Shown: positions 24,118 to 34,705 of the stretch, in pieces
How the letters are laid out: every line of letters begins with the position of its first letter
Position numbering within the stretch: position 1 is the stretch's first letter
Source: Luidia sarsii
Taxonomy: Eukaryota; Echinodermata; Asteroidea; Paxillosida; Luidiidae
Direction of reading: 5' to 3'
Assembly: GCA_949987565.1 (NCBI GenBank)
Contig: OX465111.1
Span: forward strand, 14,321,249 to 14,385,248
DNA: 64,000 nucleotides
Notes under the pieces: generated by a model
Database searches by the model: none
Told to the model about the DNA's origin: nothing
Seen by the model: the letters and a program-made list of their open reading frames with translations, nothing else
Made by a program: the position numbers and the translations under genes

Positions 24118-25165
24118 ATTCCTCTCCCTCACCCCCCTCTCCCACTCCCTCACTCTCTCTCCCCCTCCTTCACCCTCTCCCCCCCTCTCTCTCTCCCCCT
24201 CCTTCACCCTCTCCCCCTCTCTCTCTCTCCCCCTCCTTCACCCTCTCCCCCTCTCTCTCTCCCCCTCCTTCACCCTCTCCCCCCCTCTCTCTCTCCCCCT
24301 CCTTCACCCTCTCCCCCTCTCTCTCTCTCTCTCCCCCTCCTTCACCCTCTCCCCCTCACTCTCTCTCTCTCCCCCTCCTTCACCCTCTCCCCCTCACTCT
24401 CTCTCCCCCTCCTTCACCCTCTCCCCCTCTCTCTCTCTCTCCCCCTCCTTCACCCTCTCCCCCTCTCTCTCTCTCTCCCCTCCTTCACCCTCTCCCCCTC
24501 TCTCTCTCTCCCCCTCCTTCACCCTCTCCCCCTCACTCTCTCTCCCCCTCCTTCACCCTCTCCCCCCTCTCTCTCTCTCCCCCTCCTTCACCCTCTCCCC
24601 CCTCTCTCTCTCCCCCTCCTTCACCCTCTCCCCCTCTCTCTCTCTCTCCCCCTCCTTCACCCTCTCCCCCTCACTCTCTCTCCCCCTCCTTCACCATCTC
24701 CCCCTCTCTCTCTCTCTCTCCCCCTCCTTCACCCTCTCCCCCTCACTCTCTCTCCCCCTCCTTCACCCTCTCCCCCCTCTCTCTCTCTCCCCCTCCTTCA
24801 CCCTCTCCCCCCTCTCTCTCTCTCCCCCTCCTTCACCCTCTCCCCCTCTCTGTCTCTCCCCCTCCTTCACCCTCTCCCCCTCTCTCTCTCTCCCCCTCCT
24901 TCACCCTCTCCCCCTCTCTCTCTCTCCCCCTCCTTCACCCTCTCCCCCCTCTCTCTCTCCCCCTCCTTCACCCTCTCCCCTCTCTCTCTCTCCCCCTCCT
25001 TCATCCTCTCCCCCCTCTCTCTCTCCCCCTCCTTCACCCTCTCCCCCCTCTCTCTCTCCCCCTCCTTCACCCTCTCCCCCTCTCTCTCTCCCCCCTCCTT
25101 CACCCTCTCCCCCTCTCTCTCTCTCCCCCTCCTTCACCCTCTCCCCCCTCTCTCTCTCCTTCCCC
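24118..25165. repeat. About 1-kb CT-rich minisatellite
   Basis: Roughly 30 units of about 33-39 bp, CCTCCTTCACCCTCTCCCCC followed by a variable (CT)n block. The unit contains no stop in several frames, which explains plus-strand open frames of about 380 and 420 codons made only of L/S/P/H/F/T. Confidence 0.97.
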
Positions 25166-25652
25166 AGCAAGCCCAAGGACAGACGAAGCCCAAACAGAGA
25201 TCTGTCAGGTATAAAGGGGGATAATGGATAGGTGTACACAGTACACACTGTAAATGAAAGGTTGCACACCCAGGCTCCAATTGCCTCTCCCAGCCATTTA
25301 TGTGGCCGCTTGAGACATCAAAACCACGAACAGACTCAAAGTGTTGAAGGTTTTAACAGTTACAAAACAACCTGTTCTTACACCAGCCATGCCTAATATG
25401 ATTTGAAGGGCAGTGAGGACTGGGTATGAGTGAGTTTCCACTGGGCATTGCCTCTGCATCCACCATTGTGCAGCACCCTATTCAAGTCTGCAGTTAAGAA
25501 ACAGTTCCCTATTGAGGGATTAAGGACAAATTCTTTTCTATGGTGCTGATAATGCGATCAGCTCTACAAGGGCCACTTGAAGCCTATTGTGGCAAACCTA
25601 CCAGGTGTGTACAAAGGTCTGGGCCTCCTACACACTTACACATACTGTGTAC

Positions 25653-25690
25653 CATGGAGGAATAAGAAGATCTCTTCTTATTCTTCCATG
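25653..25690. repeat. 18-bp hairpin with a 2-nt loop
   Basis: CATGGAGGAATAAGAAGA is followed after TC by TCTTCTTATTCTTCCATG, complementary at 17 of 18 positions. Confidence 0.85.
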
Positions 25691-25779
25691 ATTGTACATA
25701 TGTATGGTACTTACTGGACATATAAGGCTTTACTTTATAGTTGTATTCATCTGTGATCAACCTCCCTTTTTTCAATCCA

Positions 25780-25888
25780 GTGATGATTTCAAGCCTTTGA
25801 GAAAAGACCCTGCTACATGTACATGTAGGTTTGAATGGTCGGGCGACTCAGGCTCTCACCATTTTTATTAGATTTCCATTTTGGTCAT
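25780..25888 (+). repeat. Family A copy interrupted by a MITE
   Basis: Contains CCTTTGAGAAAAGACCCTGC and TAGATTTCCATTTTGGTCAT; the family sequence stops exactly where the TTAA element begins. Confidence 0.6.
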
Positions 25889-26264
25889 TTAAAGCCCTTA
25901 CACAACATTGGTAAGATCGAAAAACAGAAATGTTCACAGATTTACATGAAACTTATACAGTTTGAAGATGGTTATAGTAGAAACCTCGCACTGAAATATT
26001 TCTGCCTAAAATGTTGTATTTTGGGAGAAATGAGTAAAAGAAATAGTTTACGTCTCACCGAGATCTAAACTATTTTTCGGAACAGTACGGCATTGAATGC
26101 TGCATTTTCGCGAAACAAATGAAGCGGTTTTCACAATTTTCTCTAGACTCAGTTGGCGGATTGAGCTGACATTTTCACAGGTGTGCTATTTCATGCATAT
26201 GTTGGATCAGACAATGTATGGATGCTATTCTTTGACCTCGACTAATGTTGTGTAGGGGCTTTAA
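25889..26264. mobile_element. TTAA-flanked MITE, copy 1
   Basis: 376 bp bounded by TTAA on both sides. Ends are inverted repeats: GCCCTTACACAACATTGG at the left and CTAATGTTGTGTAGGGGC at the right. A second copy at 59127-59493 is highly similar throughout. TTAA target duplication is the hallmark of piggyBac-type transposition; no transposase is encoded. Confidence 0.9.
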
Positions 26265-26469
26265 GTCAGGCAAGAGTGAGAGACATTTCTGAATATCACT
26301 TCAACTTCAAGTTAACTTCAACTTCGAGGCATGAGATCGTGAAGACCCCGATCTCGGTTTGTCTAAACGACTGCTCCAAAACGATACCTACACACATGTA
26401 CAATTTACTTTCGTAGATGAAATGTCACTTTCACTGTAATTCCTTCTTTTTTTCAGTTTCATTTATAAT

Positions 26470-26560
26470 GGTCGGATCTCAAACCATTGGTGGATGTTGT
26501 TGTGCATGTCATTTTGTAGTCTCAGGTTCAAACCCAATTCAGAAAAGTTAACAAACCCCT
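26470..26560 (+). mobile_element. Diverged SINE family 1 fragment
   Basis: Only the B-box region AGTCTCAGGTTCAAACCCAA and the following TTCAGAAAAGTT are recognisable. Confidence 0.35.
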
Positions 26561-27582
26561 ACAGACATGCATGTACTTGTATTATGCATAGTATACTGTG
26601 TTCCAATGTTAGAAAAAAGTGTATACACTATTTATGCATGTACATATTTTTTGCAAGCTGGCAATGGCATACATCATCATGTACAGTGTACTTACATGTA
26701 CGTACATGTAGCCCCAGTGTCTGATGACCCACACATGTACATGCAGTCATGTGGTTGGGTCCAGGGGAATGCCACACACACCTTCCCAACCACACACAAA
26801 TGCCATGACCCCAAAGGCAATTCAGAGGGTAATGCTGGGAACATTCAAGTGCAAGTACAGTACATACAGTAATACAAAATGCAGGGGTCCCATCCTTCAC
26901 CTTGTCAACAGTACTGTAGTGACAAAGGCTGTGCTGCTATTGGACTAAAATTATCATTCATGATAATAATGTAATATTGATATTAGTGTACATGCAGACC
27001 AAAATGCTACACAGATTTTCCAAAGCTCTGGCAGGCTACAAGTGTACATGCAATATACAAGAACAGACAGATACTGTAGTCTATTATCAATTTCAGTGAA
27101 TGAAGTACATGTACCGGTACTATAAAGCTACATACATGTACATGTACATGAACTGTACATGTGTGTTTGTACATGTATACATATTGCTCTGTAAAGGGAG
27201 AAACAGTAAACTCTGAAAGCTGTCAATCGCCAGTTGTCACTCAGGAGTTGGCACACATTGCAGTGTTGACAGACCCACAGGTGGGCCACAGAAGTGTTGA
27301 AATAATGCAACATCCAGTCTTTCCCTATCCCTGAGGGTTTGAAGTACCTACACTGGAAAGGCCAGCCAGGATAGCTGAAACATACTGTACATGTACATGT
27401 ACATGCAGAGCAAGGAAAGGCCTTTGGCTGAACTGCCAACTTTCAACTGTGCAAGAATGTCGGGGAAAAGACTGATTTCCGTAGTTTCATCGTTTTGTCT
27501 TTGGATGGACAGAGATCATAGAGAATGACTTCAACAAAAACAAAAATCATGGGCAAGTTATAGCACGCCATGTCTGTCTGAA

Positions 27583-28530
27583 TTGAGAGAGAGGGAGAGA
27601 GAGAGAGAGAAGGAGAGAGAGAGGGGGAGAGAGAGGGGGGAGAGAGAGAGGGCAAGAGAGAGGGAGAGGGAGAGAGAGAGAAGAGAGAAGATGAGAGTGG
27701 GAGAGAGAGTGAGAGAGAGAGAGAGAGAGAGAGAAGAGGAGAGAGAGGGGGAGGAAGAGAGAGAGGGGGAGAGAGAAGAGGAAAGAGAAGAGGAGAGAGA
27801 GAGAGGGAGGGAGGGAGAGAGAGAAGGGGAAAGAGATGGGGAGGGGGAGGGGAGAGGGACAGGGACAGGGAGAAGGTGTGTGAGAGAGAGAGGGAGGGAG
27901 AGAGATAGAAGGGGAGAGAGATGGGGAGGGGGAGAGGGAGAAGGGGAGAGAGATGGGGAGGGGGAGAGGGAGAAGGTGTGAGAGAGAGAGGGAGGGAGAG
28001 AGAGAGAAGGGGAGAGAGATGGGGAGGGAGAGAGAGAGAAGGGGAGAGAGATGGGGAGGGGGAGAGGGAGAAGGTGTGAGAGAGAGAGAGGGAGGGAGAG
28101 AGAGAAGGGGAGAGAGATGGGGAGGGGGAGGGGAGAGGGACAGGGACAGGGAGAAGGTGTGTGAGAGAGAGAGGGAGGGAGAGAGAGAGAAGGGGAGAGA
28201 GATGGGGAGGGGGAGAGGGAGAAGGGGAGAGAGATGGGGAGGGGGAGAGGGAGAAGGTGTGAGAGAGAGAGGGAGGGAGAGAGAGAAGGGGAGAGAGATG
28301 GGGAGGGGGAGAGGGAGAGGGAGAAGGTGTGAGAGAGAGAGAGGGAGGGCAAGAGATGGGGGATGAAGAGAGAGGGAGATACAGAGGGGGGGGGGAGAAC
28401 GAGGAGAACAAGGAAGAGAAAGAGGGGGAAGAGAGGGGGAAATGAGAGAGATAGAAAGAAAGGAGAGAATGAGACAGAGTAAAAGAGAAAGAGAGAGGGG
28501 GAGAAACAGAGAGAGAGAGATTGAGTCCCT
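27583..28530. repeat. GA-rich tract with higher-order repeats
   Basis: Almost pure purine on the plus strand for about 950 bp. The right two-thirds repeats a longer unit with GGGAGAAGGTGTGAGAGAGA and GAGATGGGGAGGGGGAG. Minus-strand open frames of 320-356 codons here are S/P/L low complexity and are not genes. Confidence 0.97.
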
Positions 28531-28599
28531 CTCAAATGGGATGGCATGGAATTGATCAATGATACCTTTGATCCACCCAAATTAAAAACTCCTACATAC

Positions 28600-28671
28600 C
28601 TGACTGTGACTGGGCAAGGGTCCCACAAGTGGCAGGTGTATTGGAGTCTCCGTTGGCGATCAAGTCAAAGG
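28600..28671 (-). CDS. Candidate exon upstream in the SAM gene
   Basis: Minus-strand segment with a pyrimidine-rich acceptor (CAACGTCCTTCCTGTCAG) and an excellent donor (CAGTCAG then GTATGTAGG). It encodes FDLIANGDSNTPATCGTLAQ then SQS in the only open frame, with a two-base start and a phase 1 end. An alternative acceptor 28 bases upstream (high end 28699) would add WISTTSFLSA in the same frame. In transcript sense the donor is followed within about 80 bases by a pyrimidine tract of nearly 1 kb (27.58-28.52 kb). The donor-side region is partly duplicated at 31.88-31.97 kb. Function unknown. Confidence 0.5.
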
Positions 28672-28869
28672 CTGACAGGAAGGACGTTGTAGAGATCCAC
28701 TACGGGCCAATCAATGCCGACCATGCAACACCACAAACAAAGCCTTGAGTTAATCATCAAGCGGCTACATGCTGGAGGGCAGGAAAAATGAAAGAGAAAC
28801 CAACTGATTTACATTTTTGATAAGATTAAAAGTACACAGTCATTGCAGGCAAGTGAATAAAGTTCAATA

Positions 28870-29190
28870 TACGTGTACATGTATACATGTACATGTACAG
28901 TACATGGTACAGCTGTACATGTACAGTACATGGTACAGCTGTACATGTACATGTACATGTACAGTATGTGTTTGTACATGTACACCTGTACATGGAGTTT
29001 ACATGTACACATGTACATACGTGTACATGTACACCCATACCGGTACATATTAAACAGTACATGTACATGTCCATCAGTACATGTACATGTACAATATGTA
29101 CATCAGTACATGTACTGTCATAATGTGTACAGTGTATACAGTGCACATGTACAATGTACATGTATGTACAATGTACAGCAGTATACATGT
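28870..29190. repeat. GTACAT hexamer cluster with nested duplication
   Basis: The densest hexamer block in the window. Within it GTACAGTACATGGTACAGCT repeats twice in tandem at about 28895-28945. Confidence 0.9.
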
Positions 29191-30089
29191 ACAGTATGCA
29201 CGGTTCACCTGTTCATTATGAACTCATTACCGGTAACCTTACTAATGAACACGCTCTGATTCCAGTCACACAATGTCCCTGTACACAAACATGAAGATGC
29301 ATACAATACCGGTACCTTGTTTTATGCACGGTGGCAATCAGTGATGCTCAGGCCCACACGGGGGAAGTCTTAATGTCCAAGAGAAAGAGAGTAAAAACAC
29401 AAACTATTCCAACGCTCCAGAGGGGGGGAAAACACTTTTTTAAAGAGATAACAATGCTATACATGTAGTGCACAACATAAGGGAGCCTGTCACAACAAGT
29501 GACAGTCTGACTGTCTGTCTGGGCCCTATATGTGCACTTCCTGGTTTTATTTGGCAGGCTACACAGAGTGCCTTGCTGCAGGAACCCCTGGCCCATTGTT
29601 GTGAGGCAGTGGACCCTGGCGGCTGAACTTTATTCACAGGGTGTCCCCAAGGGTTCAATGATAGAGCACGCACTGATGCCTCTATTCAGGCTGGCCTGCC
29701 TAGGGTGGGTATCACTGAGCCTTTCCTAACTCAACCTACGGATCCAATGTGTACCGGGTAATTCATCAAACTCACGTGATACATGTAAAGTTATATAGTT
29801 TCTGTGCACTACTCATGGTCTTACGATTGGATGCATGTTTTTATGCACTAGTGAAATTGATCACTGGTTCCCTTCATGCATGATTGCCTCCATTTCTATG
29901 TTTAATCTCTTCTTTGTTGCAAAAGTGTTTCATTGTTATTTTAATACTTTCATTCATTATTTCCTCCAGAGCTAGAAATATTGCCTATTTTTGTTCTTTC
30001 ATTTATGGCAATAATTATGGAAATTTATGAATGTTGAGTTGAATTGAATTGAATTGAAAGGAAAAACTGACTCGGAACTTGGCAAAAAT

Positions 30090-30212
30090 TGAAAAAGAAG
30101 CTGAAAAATTGGCAAAGAAAACTTTGACTGGTCCGGGACTTGAATCCGAGACCTCTGGATTTTTTTCATGCTCTTCCATCAGAACTATCCAGCCCTTAGA
30201 TGTTGGCCTATT
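30090..30212 (-). mobile_element. tRNA-derived SINE (family 1)
   Basis: Reverse-strand copy. The minus strand reads ATCTAAGGGCTGGATAGTTC, AGAGGTCTCGGATTCAAGTC and CCAGTCAAAGTTTTCTTTGC. Confidence 0.8.
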
Positions 30213-30339
30213 AGTTGACTAGTATTAGTATTAGTTCCCTATTAGTTCACTAGTCTTTGCGGGGGTGGGGAGGTGCCAGTCAGAAGCAATTCAACCATTA
30301 ACTGCTCTCCAGGGATCCCCCCATCCCCCTATTATTCAG

Positions 30340-30425
30340 CCGCAAAAAAATGTCATAAAATGTTGCAAACCGTTTGCTGAATGAGTGACCAAAATGCAAA
30401 TCTCAAACAATTTGAAGGCAAACTG
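30340..30425 (-). repeat. Family A repeat copy
   Basis: AAATGTTGCAAACCGTTTGC and GTGACCAAAATGCAAATCTC are the reverse complement of the family's GCAGTTTGCAAC and GATTTGCATTTTGGTC words. Confidence 0.65.
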
Positions 30426-31009
30426 CCAATGTCCTCACCACTCTGCCTTTGGAAAAGATCCAGCTAAATGAAGGATGGGAAACATCGGGCCCTGTGCATT
30501 TTATTAAAAAATATACATGTACATGTACTGTATGCACGTACTGTATTTCCTGTAGGGCCTATCCTACTTGTATTTGTGACAAATGTAACATCAAGCTACG
30601 TCGGACCCTTAAAACTTTAGTGGAAAACCTCTGACACAGGGTAACGGCAGTTTGATAACCACACTGGATGGGACGGCACAGGGCAAGGGAAAATGGGGAG
30701 GCTCCGCTCAATATTCCAAAGCACTGACCAGTTTCAGGTTACGCACGTGTGTGCCTCAACCACTTCCATTTTGGCGGGAGAGGCGAGGGGGGTGGGGGGA
30801 GATTGAGAAGAGTGGGCAAATATCCATTAGAGAGAAAAATCAAACAGGCATCGGGGCAAATAGACACTGACAGGAGGGAAAGAATCTGTAAAGAGGGAGA
30901 GAGGGAGGGCCCGGTGTGCCTCCTGCTGTCTCATCCCGGTGCTGAAAGGGAAGGCGTTTGTTTTAAATTATGGTGCCCCCAACCCAGTAAAAATATACAT
31001 GTGTGGGCA

Positions 31010-31127
31010 GCTGACTATTTTGGGAAGACCTCCATCTGAGGGCTGGATGGCTTGGGAGGTAGAGTGCGAGTGCATTGAACCAGAGGCCCAGATACAGTGC
31101 TATTTCTTTCACTCTTCCTCAAAATGA
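31010..31127 (+). mobile_element. Diverged tRNA-derived SINE (family 1)
   Basis: GCTGACTATTTTGGGAAGAC, CATCTGAGGGCTGGATGGCT, GGAGGTAGAGTGCGAGTGCA and CCAGAGGCCC follow the family order. The B box is lost. Confidence 0.7.
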
Positions 31128-31194
31128 AGAAAAAACTCCCACTCGGTTTACCTTCCCTTTCCTTTCTTTGCGAATAGAGCCGAATAACCTTAGA

Positions 31195-31290
31195 AAAAAT
31201 GTCAAGTACCTGACATTTCCATACAAAAAGGAACCTTTCTCAAAGGCAGAATAACCAATAAGCAGTTTGCATGACGGTACCCGGTGTTAC
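31195..31290 (-). repeat. Family A repeat copy
   Basis: Contains GGAACCTTTCTCAAAGGCAG then ATAAGCAGTTTGCATG. Confidence 0.55.
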
Positions 31291-31365
31291 TCCAGCGCTG
31301 AAGAAAATCATAACTTTGGCCATTTAAATTTTAATTAAAAAGAGATAAAAAATGTTGTCTTCCTG

Positions 31366-31534
31366 TACAATGGAAAGTTGCTATAACGAACATCCTAAGA
31401 TCCATGAAAATTGTTTGGTATAGCGGTTGTTCATTGTAGCAGTTGTGGCCACATATTTTGTACACAAAGGGAATGTTCGTTATATAGCCGAATGCTCGGT
31501 ATATCGGCATTTGTTATAGCGACATTCCACTGTA
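31366..31534. mobile_element. pogo/Tigger-like MITE, copy 1
   Basis: 165 bp between TA dinucleotides. The left end CAATGGAAAGTTGCTATAAC and the right end TTATAGCGACATTCCACTG are inverted repeats of the CAGTGGAACxTCGCTATAAC type, as in pogo-like elements. Encodes no protein. Confidence 0.8.
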
Positions 31535-31604
31535 CTGAACCAAACATTATCAACTGGGTGTGTACATTCAAAGAGGTGTCTTTTAGTTGCATCTTCTGAT
31601 GGAA

Positions 31605-31880
31605 ACCTGAGAGAGAAAGAGGGGGAGGGGAAGAGAAAGTTAGAAGAGAAAAAAAAAGAGGAAAAGAGATCGAGAGGGGGGAGAGAGACAGAGAGAAGTG
31701 GAGAGAGTGGTACAGGGAGAGAGGGGAGGGATAAAGAGAGAGGGAGAAACAGGGGGAGAAAGAAGAAGAGAGGAGGAAAGTGGGAAACAAGAGAACTAAA
31801 AAAGAGAGGAGAGAAAGAGACAGAGCGAAAGGGAAAGAGATGGAGAGACAGACAGAGAGAGAGGGGAGGAGAGAGATTGA
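31605..31880. repeat. GA-rich tract
   Basis: Plus-strand purines of AGAGAGAAAGAGGGGGAG type. It is followed by the same unique 45-bp sequence that follows the tract at 27.6-28.5 kb. Confidence 0.95.
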
Positions 31881-31970
31881 GTCCCTCTCAAATGGAATGG
31901 CATGGAATTGATCAATGATATTCTCCAAGACTAAAATCTCTTAGTCTTACATACAGTACCTGACTCTGTA
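31876..31970. repeat. Duplicate of 28520-28612
   Basis: The first 45 bases (ATTGAGTCCCTCTCAAATGG ... ATTGATCAATGATA) differ from 28520-28564 at one position. Similarity continues weakly into TTACATAC..CTGACT, the area of the 28600 splice donor. Confidence 0.8.
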
Positions 31971-32289
31971 TGTTTCCAGGACTGTACTTATACTATACTG
32001 CATCTATAATTGCAAACCTGTGACCTTGCTTTGTGCATTCAATGAGGCTGGAGCCCACTTTAAGGATAATGGTTTCAGGTCAATGAAAGCTGGGAAGGGC
32101 TGGGGATCTCGCTCCCCTTTTGGTGAGATACATCACGGCCGAAAAGCACTCAGGTAGCCCGAACTAGTCAACAGGCATTCTAATTTTGATTCCTACAATT
32201 CCTTTTGTCGGAAGATGATCCCAGACAGTGTTAGTCTAGCAGATGAACGATAACAGCTTATGGAGGAGAGCACTTAGAGACTAACCAGT

Positions 32290-32340
32290 TGGATAGAGAG
32301 CGTTTACAAGCTTTCATAGCAACAACTACTTCATCAGATG
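32290..32340 (-). other. Second hammerhead-core-like motif
   Basis: The minus strand reads CTGATGA, A, GTAG-TTGTTG-CTAT, GAAA, GC-TTGTAAAC-GC, TC. It contains CUGAUGA and GAAA around a short stem II and a possible 3-bp stem III. No stem I can be drawn. Possible remnant of a Penelope-like retroelement. Confidence 0.35.
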
Positions 32341-32654
32341 CAATGAAAGTAATCACCTTTATATACATGTACATGTGGCGTGTTCTTAAATTCCCCCCTT
32401 GTATCCGATAAAGATGTAGATGTTGGTACAAAAGCTTACATGAATATAATTATTTCGTATGCACTCTTCCATACTGGTTACACTGTCCACAGGTTGTTAT
32501 TTGTCAATGAAAGGTGACAGTTCTACTTTTTGTTGTTTAAGCACAAGAAAGCTAAAGAATTCTCCAGTTCAAAGTAGGTTAAGCATTTCCAATGCCGATG
32601 CGTCATGAAAAAAGTAAGAGCACAGTCTGCACAAGAAAAGTTAACCAGTTAAAA

Positions 32655-32735
32655 GACACCTTTTGAGAAAGGTTGTGCTAGGATGGAAACGTCACGTCAG
32701 GCCCTGAAAATTGTTGACATGCCTTTTGGATTTAA
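32655..32735 (+). repeat. Family A repeat copy
   Basis: TTTTGAGAAAGGTTGTGCTA then GGATGGAAACGTCACGTCAG and GCCCTGAAAATTGTTGACAT. Confidence 0.65.
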
Positions 32736-33411
32736 TTTGCCCACTACAAAATGATCCTCTCAAAACCACAGATTATTCAAAAGCACATACTTGGTCATCC
32801 ATAATTGAGGTCAATATCTTAGATGTATGCGTGCATGCACAGCACTAGTTAGAAAAGGATCTTGCCTGCTTATGGGACGATGACTAACGAAGATGAGATG
32901 GTTTTTCATGAGACCGCAGTCAAACGGCATATGGTAATGAGTCTCTGCCAGTGACCTGTACGTATGTGAATAGGAGTGCAGCAGGCATCCCATAGGTGTG
33001 AATGAGCACAAGCCCTGGCAACCATTAATCAGGAAGATGTTTGCAGACTCAAGCCAGTGAAAGTAAAGGCAAAGGGAACCCCCCAGTGCCGGTGCTGGTG
33101 TCGGTGCGGGTACTGTATGACTCACCCGGTGGTAAATGGTCTTGGGCCGAGAGGGTGATTAATCTGTGTACACTGCAGTTAATCTGTCTGAGATGGGCGC
33201 TATGGTATGGTGCTTCAATCACACCGCGATTCCTGGCTGAAATTAGGGGCCAATTTAACCCAAATCCAGTTAAGCACCCAAAGATGCTTTGCACACAAAT
33301 CCTTCCTGGCAGTAAAAAGGTTTTTTTTTTTTCTAAATTTATTTAAAAATGATCCAAAGTAACTTACTTCAATGACCAAAAATATGTAAGTTTCACAATT
33401 TTCAGGAGGTC

Positions 33412-34165
33412 TAAGAGGAGAGGAGAGGAGAGGAGAGGAGAGGAGAGGAGAGGAGAGGAGAGGAGGCAGAGGAGTGGAGAGGAGAGGAGAGGAGAGGAGA
33501 GGAGAGGAGAGGAGAGGAGAGGAGAGGAGAGGAGATGAGAGGAGAGGAGAGGAGAGGAGATTGAGGAGAGGAGAGGAGAGGAGAGGAGATTGAGGAGAGG
33601 AGAGGAGAGGAGAGGAGAGGAGAAGAGAAGAGAGGAGAGCAGGGCAGGGCAGAGGAGAGGAGAGGAGAGGAGAGGAGAGGAGAGGAGAGGAGAGGAGAGG
33701 AGAGGAGAGGAGAGGAGAGGAGAGGAGAGGAGAGGAGAGGAGAGCAGAGCAGAGGAGAGCAGAGCAGAGCAGTGGAGAGGAGAGCAGAGGAGAGCAGAGG
33801 AGAGCAGATGAGGGCAGGGCAGGGCAGGGCAGGGCAGGGCAGGGCAGAGCAGAGCAGAGCAGAGCAGAGCAGAGCAGAGCAGAGCAGAGAAGAGGAGATG
33901 AGGGCAGGGCAGGGCAGGGCAGGACAGGGCAGGGCAGGGCAGGGCAGGGCAGGGCAGGGCAGGGCAGGGCAGGGCAGGACAGGGCAGAGCAGGGCAAAGC
34001 AGAGCAGAGCAGAGCAGAGCAGAGCAGAGCAGAGCAGAGCAGAGCAGAAGGAGAGCAGAGCAGAGCAGAAGGACAGCAGAGCAGAGCAGAGCAGAAGGAG
34101 AGCAGAGCAGAGCAGAAGGAGAGCAGAAGGAGAGCAGGGGAGAGGAAAGGAGAGCAGGGTAGATG
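33412..34165. repeat. Pentanucleotide tract (GGAGA, then GGGCA and AGAGC)
   Basis: About 750 bp of 5-bp units. The left half is mainly AGGAG; the right half alternates blocks of GGGCA and AGCAG. It yields open frames of up to 273 codons in several frames because the units lack stops; these are not genes. Confidence 0.97.
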
Positions 34166-34639
34166 ATAGGTTAGGAGTGGCAGGCATAGTTGGAGGCTGG
34201 GCCCTTATCAGTGGGAACTGAGAAGACTGCATGGAATGCAGGGCACCAGTAGTTGTGTACCTAGTTGATAGCCAGGGGGACTGGACCCTTATCTGTGAAG
34301 GAGTGGTAAGCCAGGAGCTTCAAGTAACAAACATGTTTAATAATAATGCACACAAAGACAGTGCCACTGCCATGCATAAACTCTTCAAGTGTTATAACTC
34401 CTCCCACCAATTTGAGGAACATCTTACCAACGTCCTCTCAGGATCCATGCATGCACTATGTATTTCCACACTAGCCTGTCCAGCACAGCAGATGTTAGTT
34501 CAATAGAGTCACCCAGAGCCCTGTCTCTCCTCAGTATTTCTACATACATGTAGGTGATTCCATCCACACATACCATGCTCTCTAGCACTCCCCTCTGTAC
34601 CATTCTGAAATGCTGATTCCGATTTTTTGCCTTAACTGA

Positions 34640-34705
34640 GTAAAGGTCCTGCTTTGAGAAAGATCCTGCTGGGATTGAAGCATCCAAGCCCTCAAAATGT
34701 GCAGC
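34640..34705 (+). repeat. Family A repeat copy
   Basis: TTTGAGAAAGATCCTGCTGG then GATTGAAGCATCCAAGCCCT. Confidence 0.6.

Larger units (their letters stand above)
18888..28599. other. Long intron or intergenic stretch
   Basis: No supported exon. Holds hexamer clusters, the CT-rich tract 24118-25165, a hairpin (25653-25690), the TTAA MITE (25889-26264), a SINE fragment (26470-26560) and the GA-rich tract 27583-28530. Confidence 0.45.

Noticed and set aside
24085..25224. Plus-strand open frames of about 380 and 420 codons
   Set aside because: They consist only of repeated S/P/L/H/F/T residues encoded by the CT-rich minisatellite, overlap each other in different frames and have no domain or splice support.
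27443..28628. Minus-strand open frames of 322 and 356 codons and plus-strand R/E-rich frames
   Set aside because: Produced by the GA tract, whose units contain no stop codons.
33215..34232. Minus-strand open frames of 260 and 273 codons
   Set aside because: Pentanucleotide repeats translate as repeated LSSPL and ALPCP strings in any frame; not coding.
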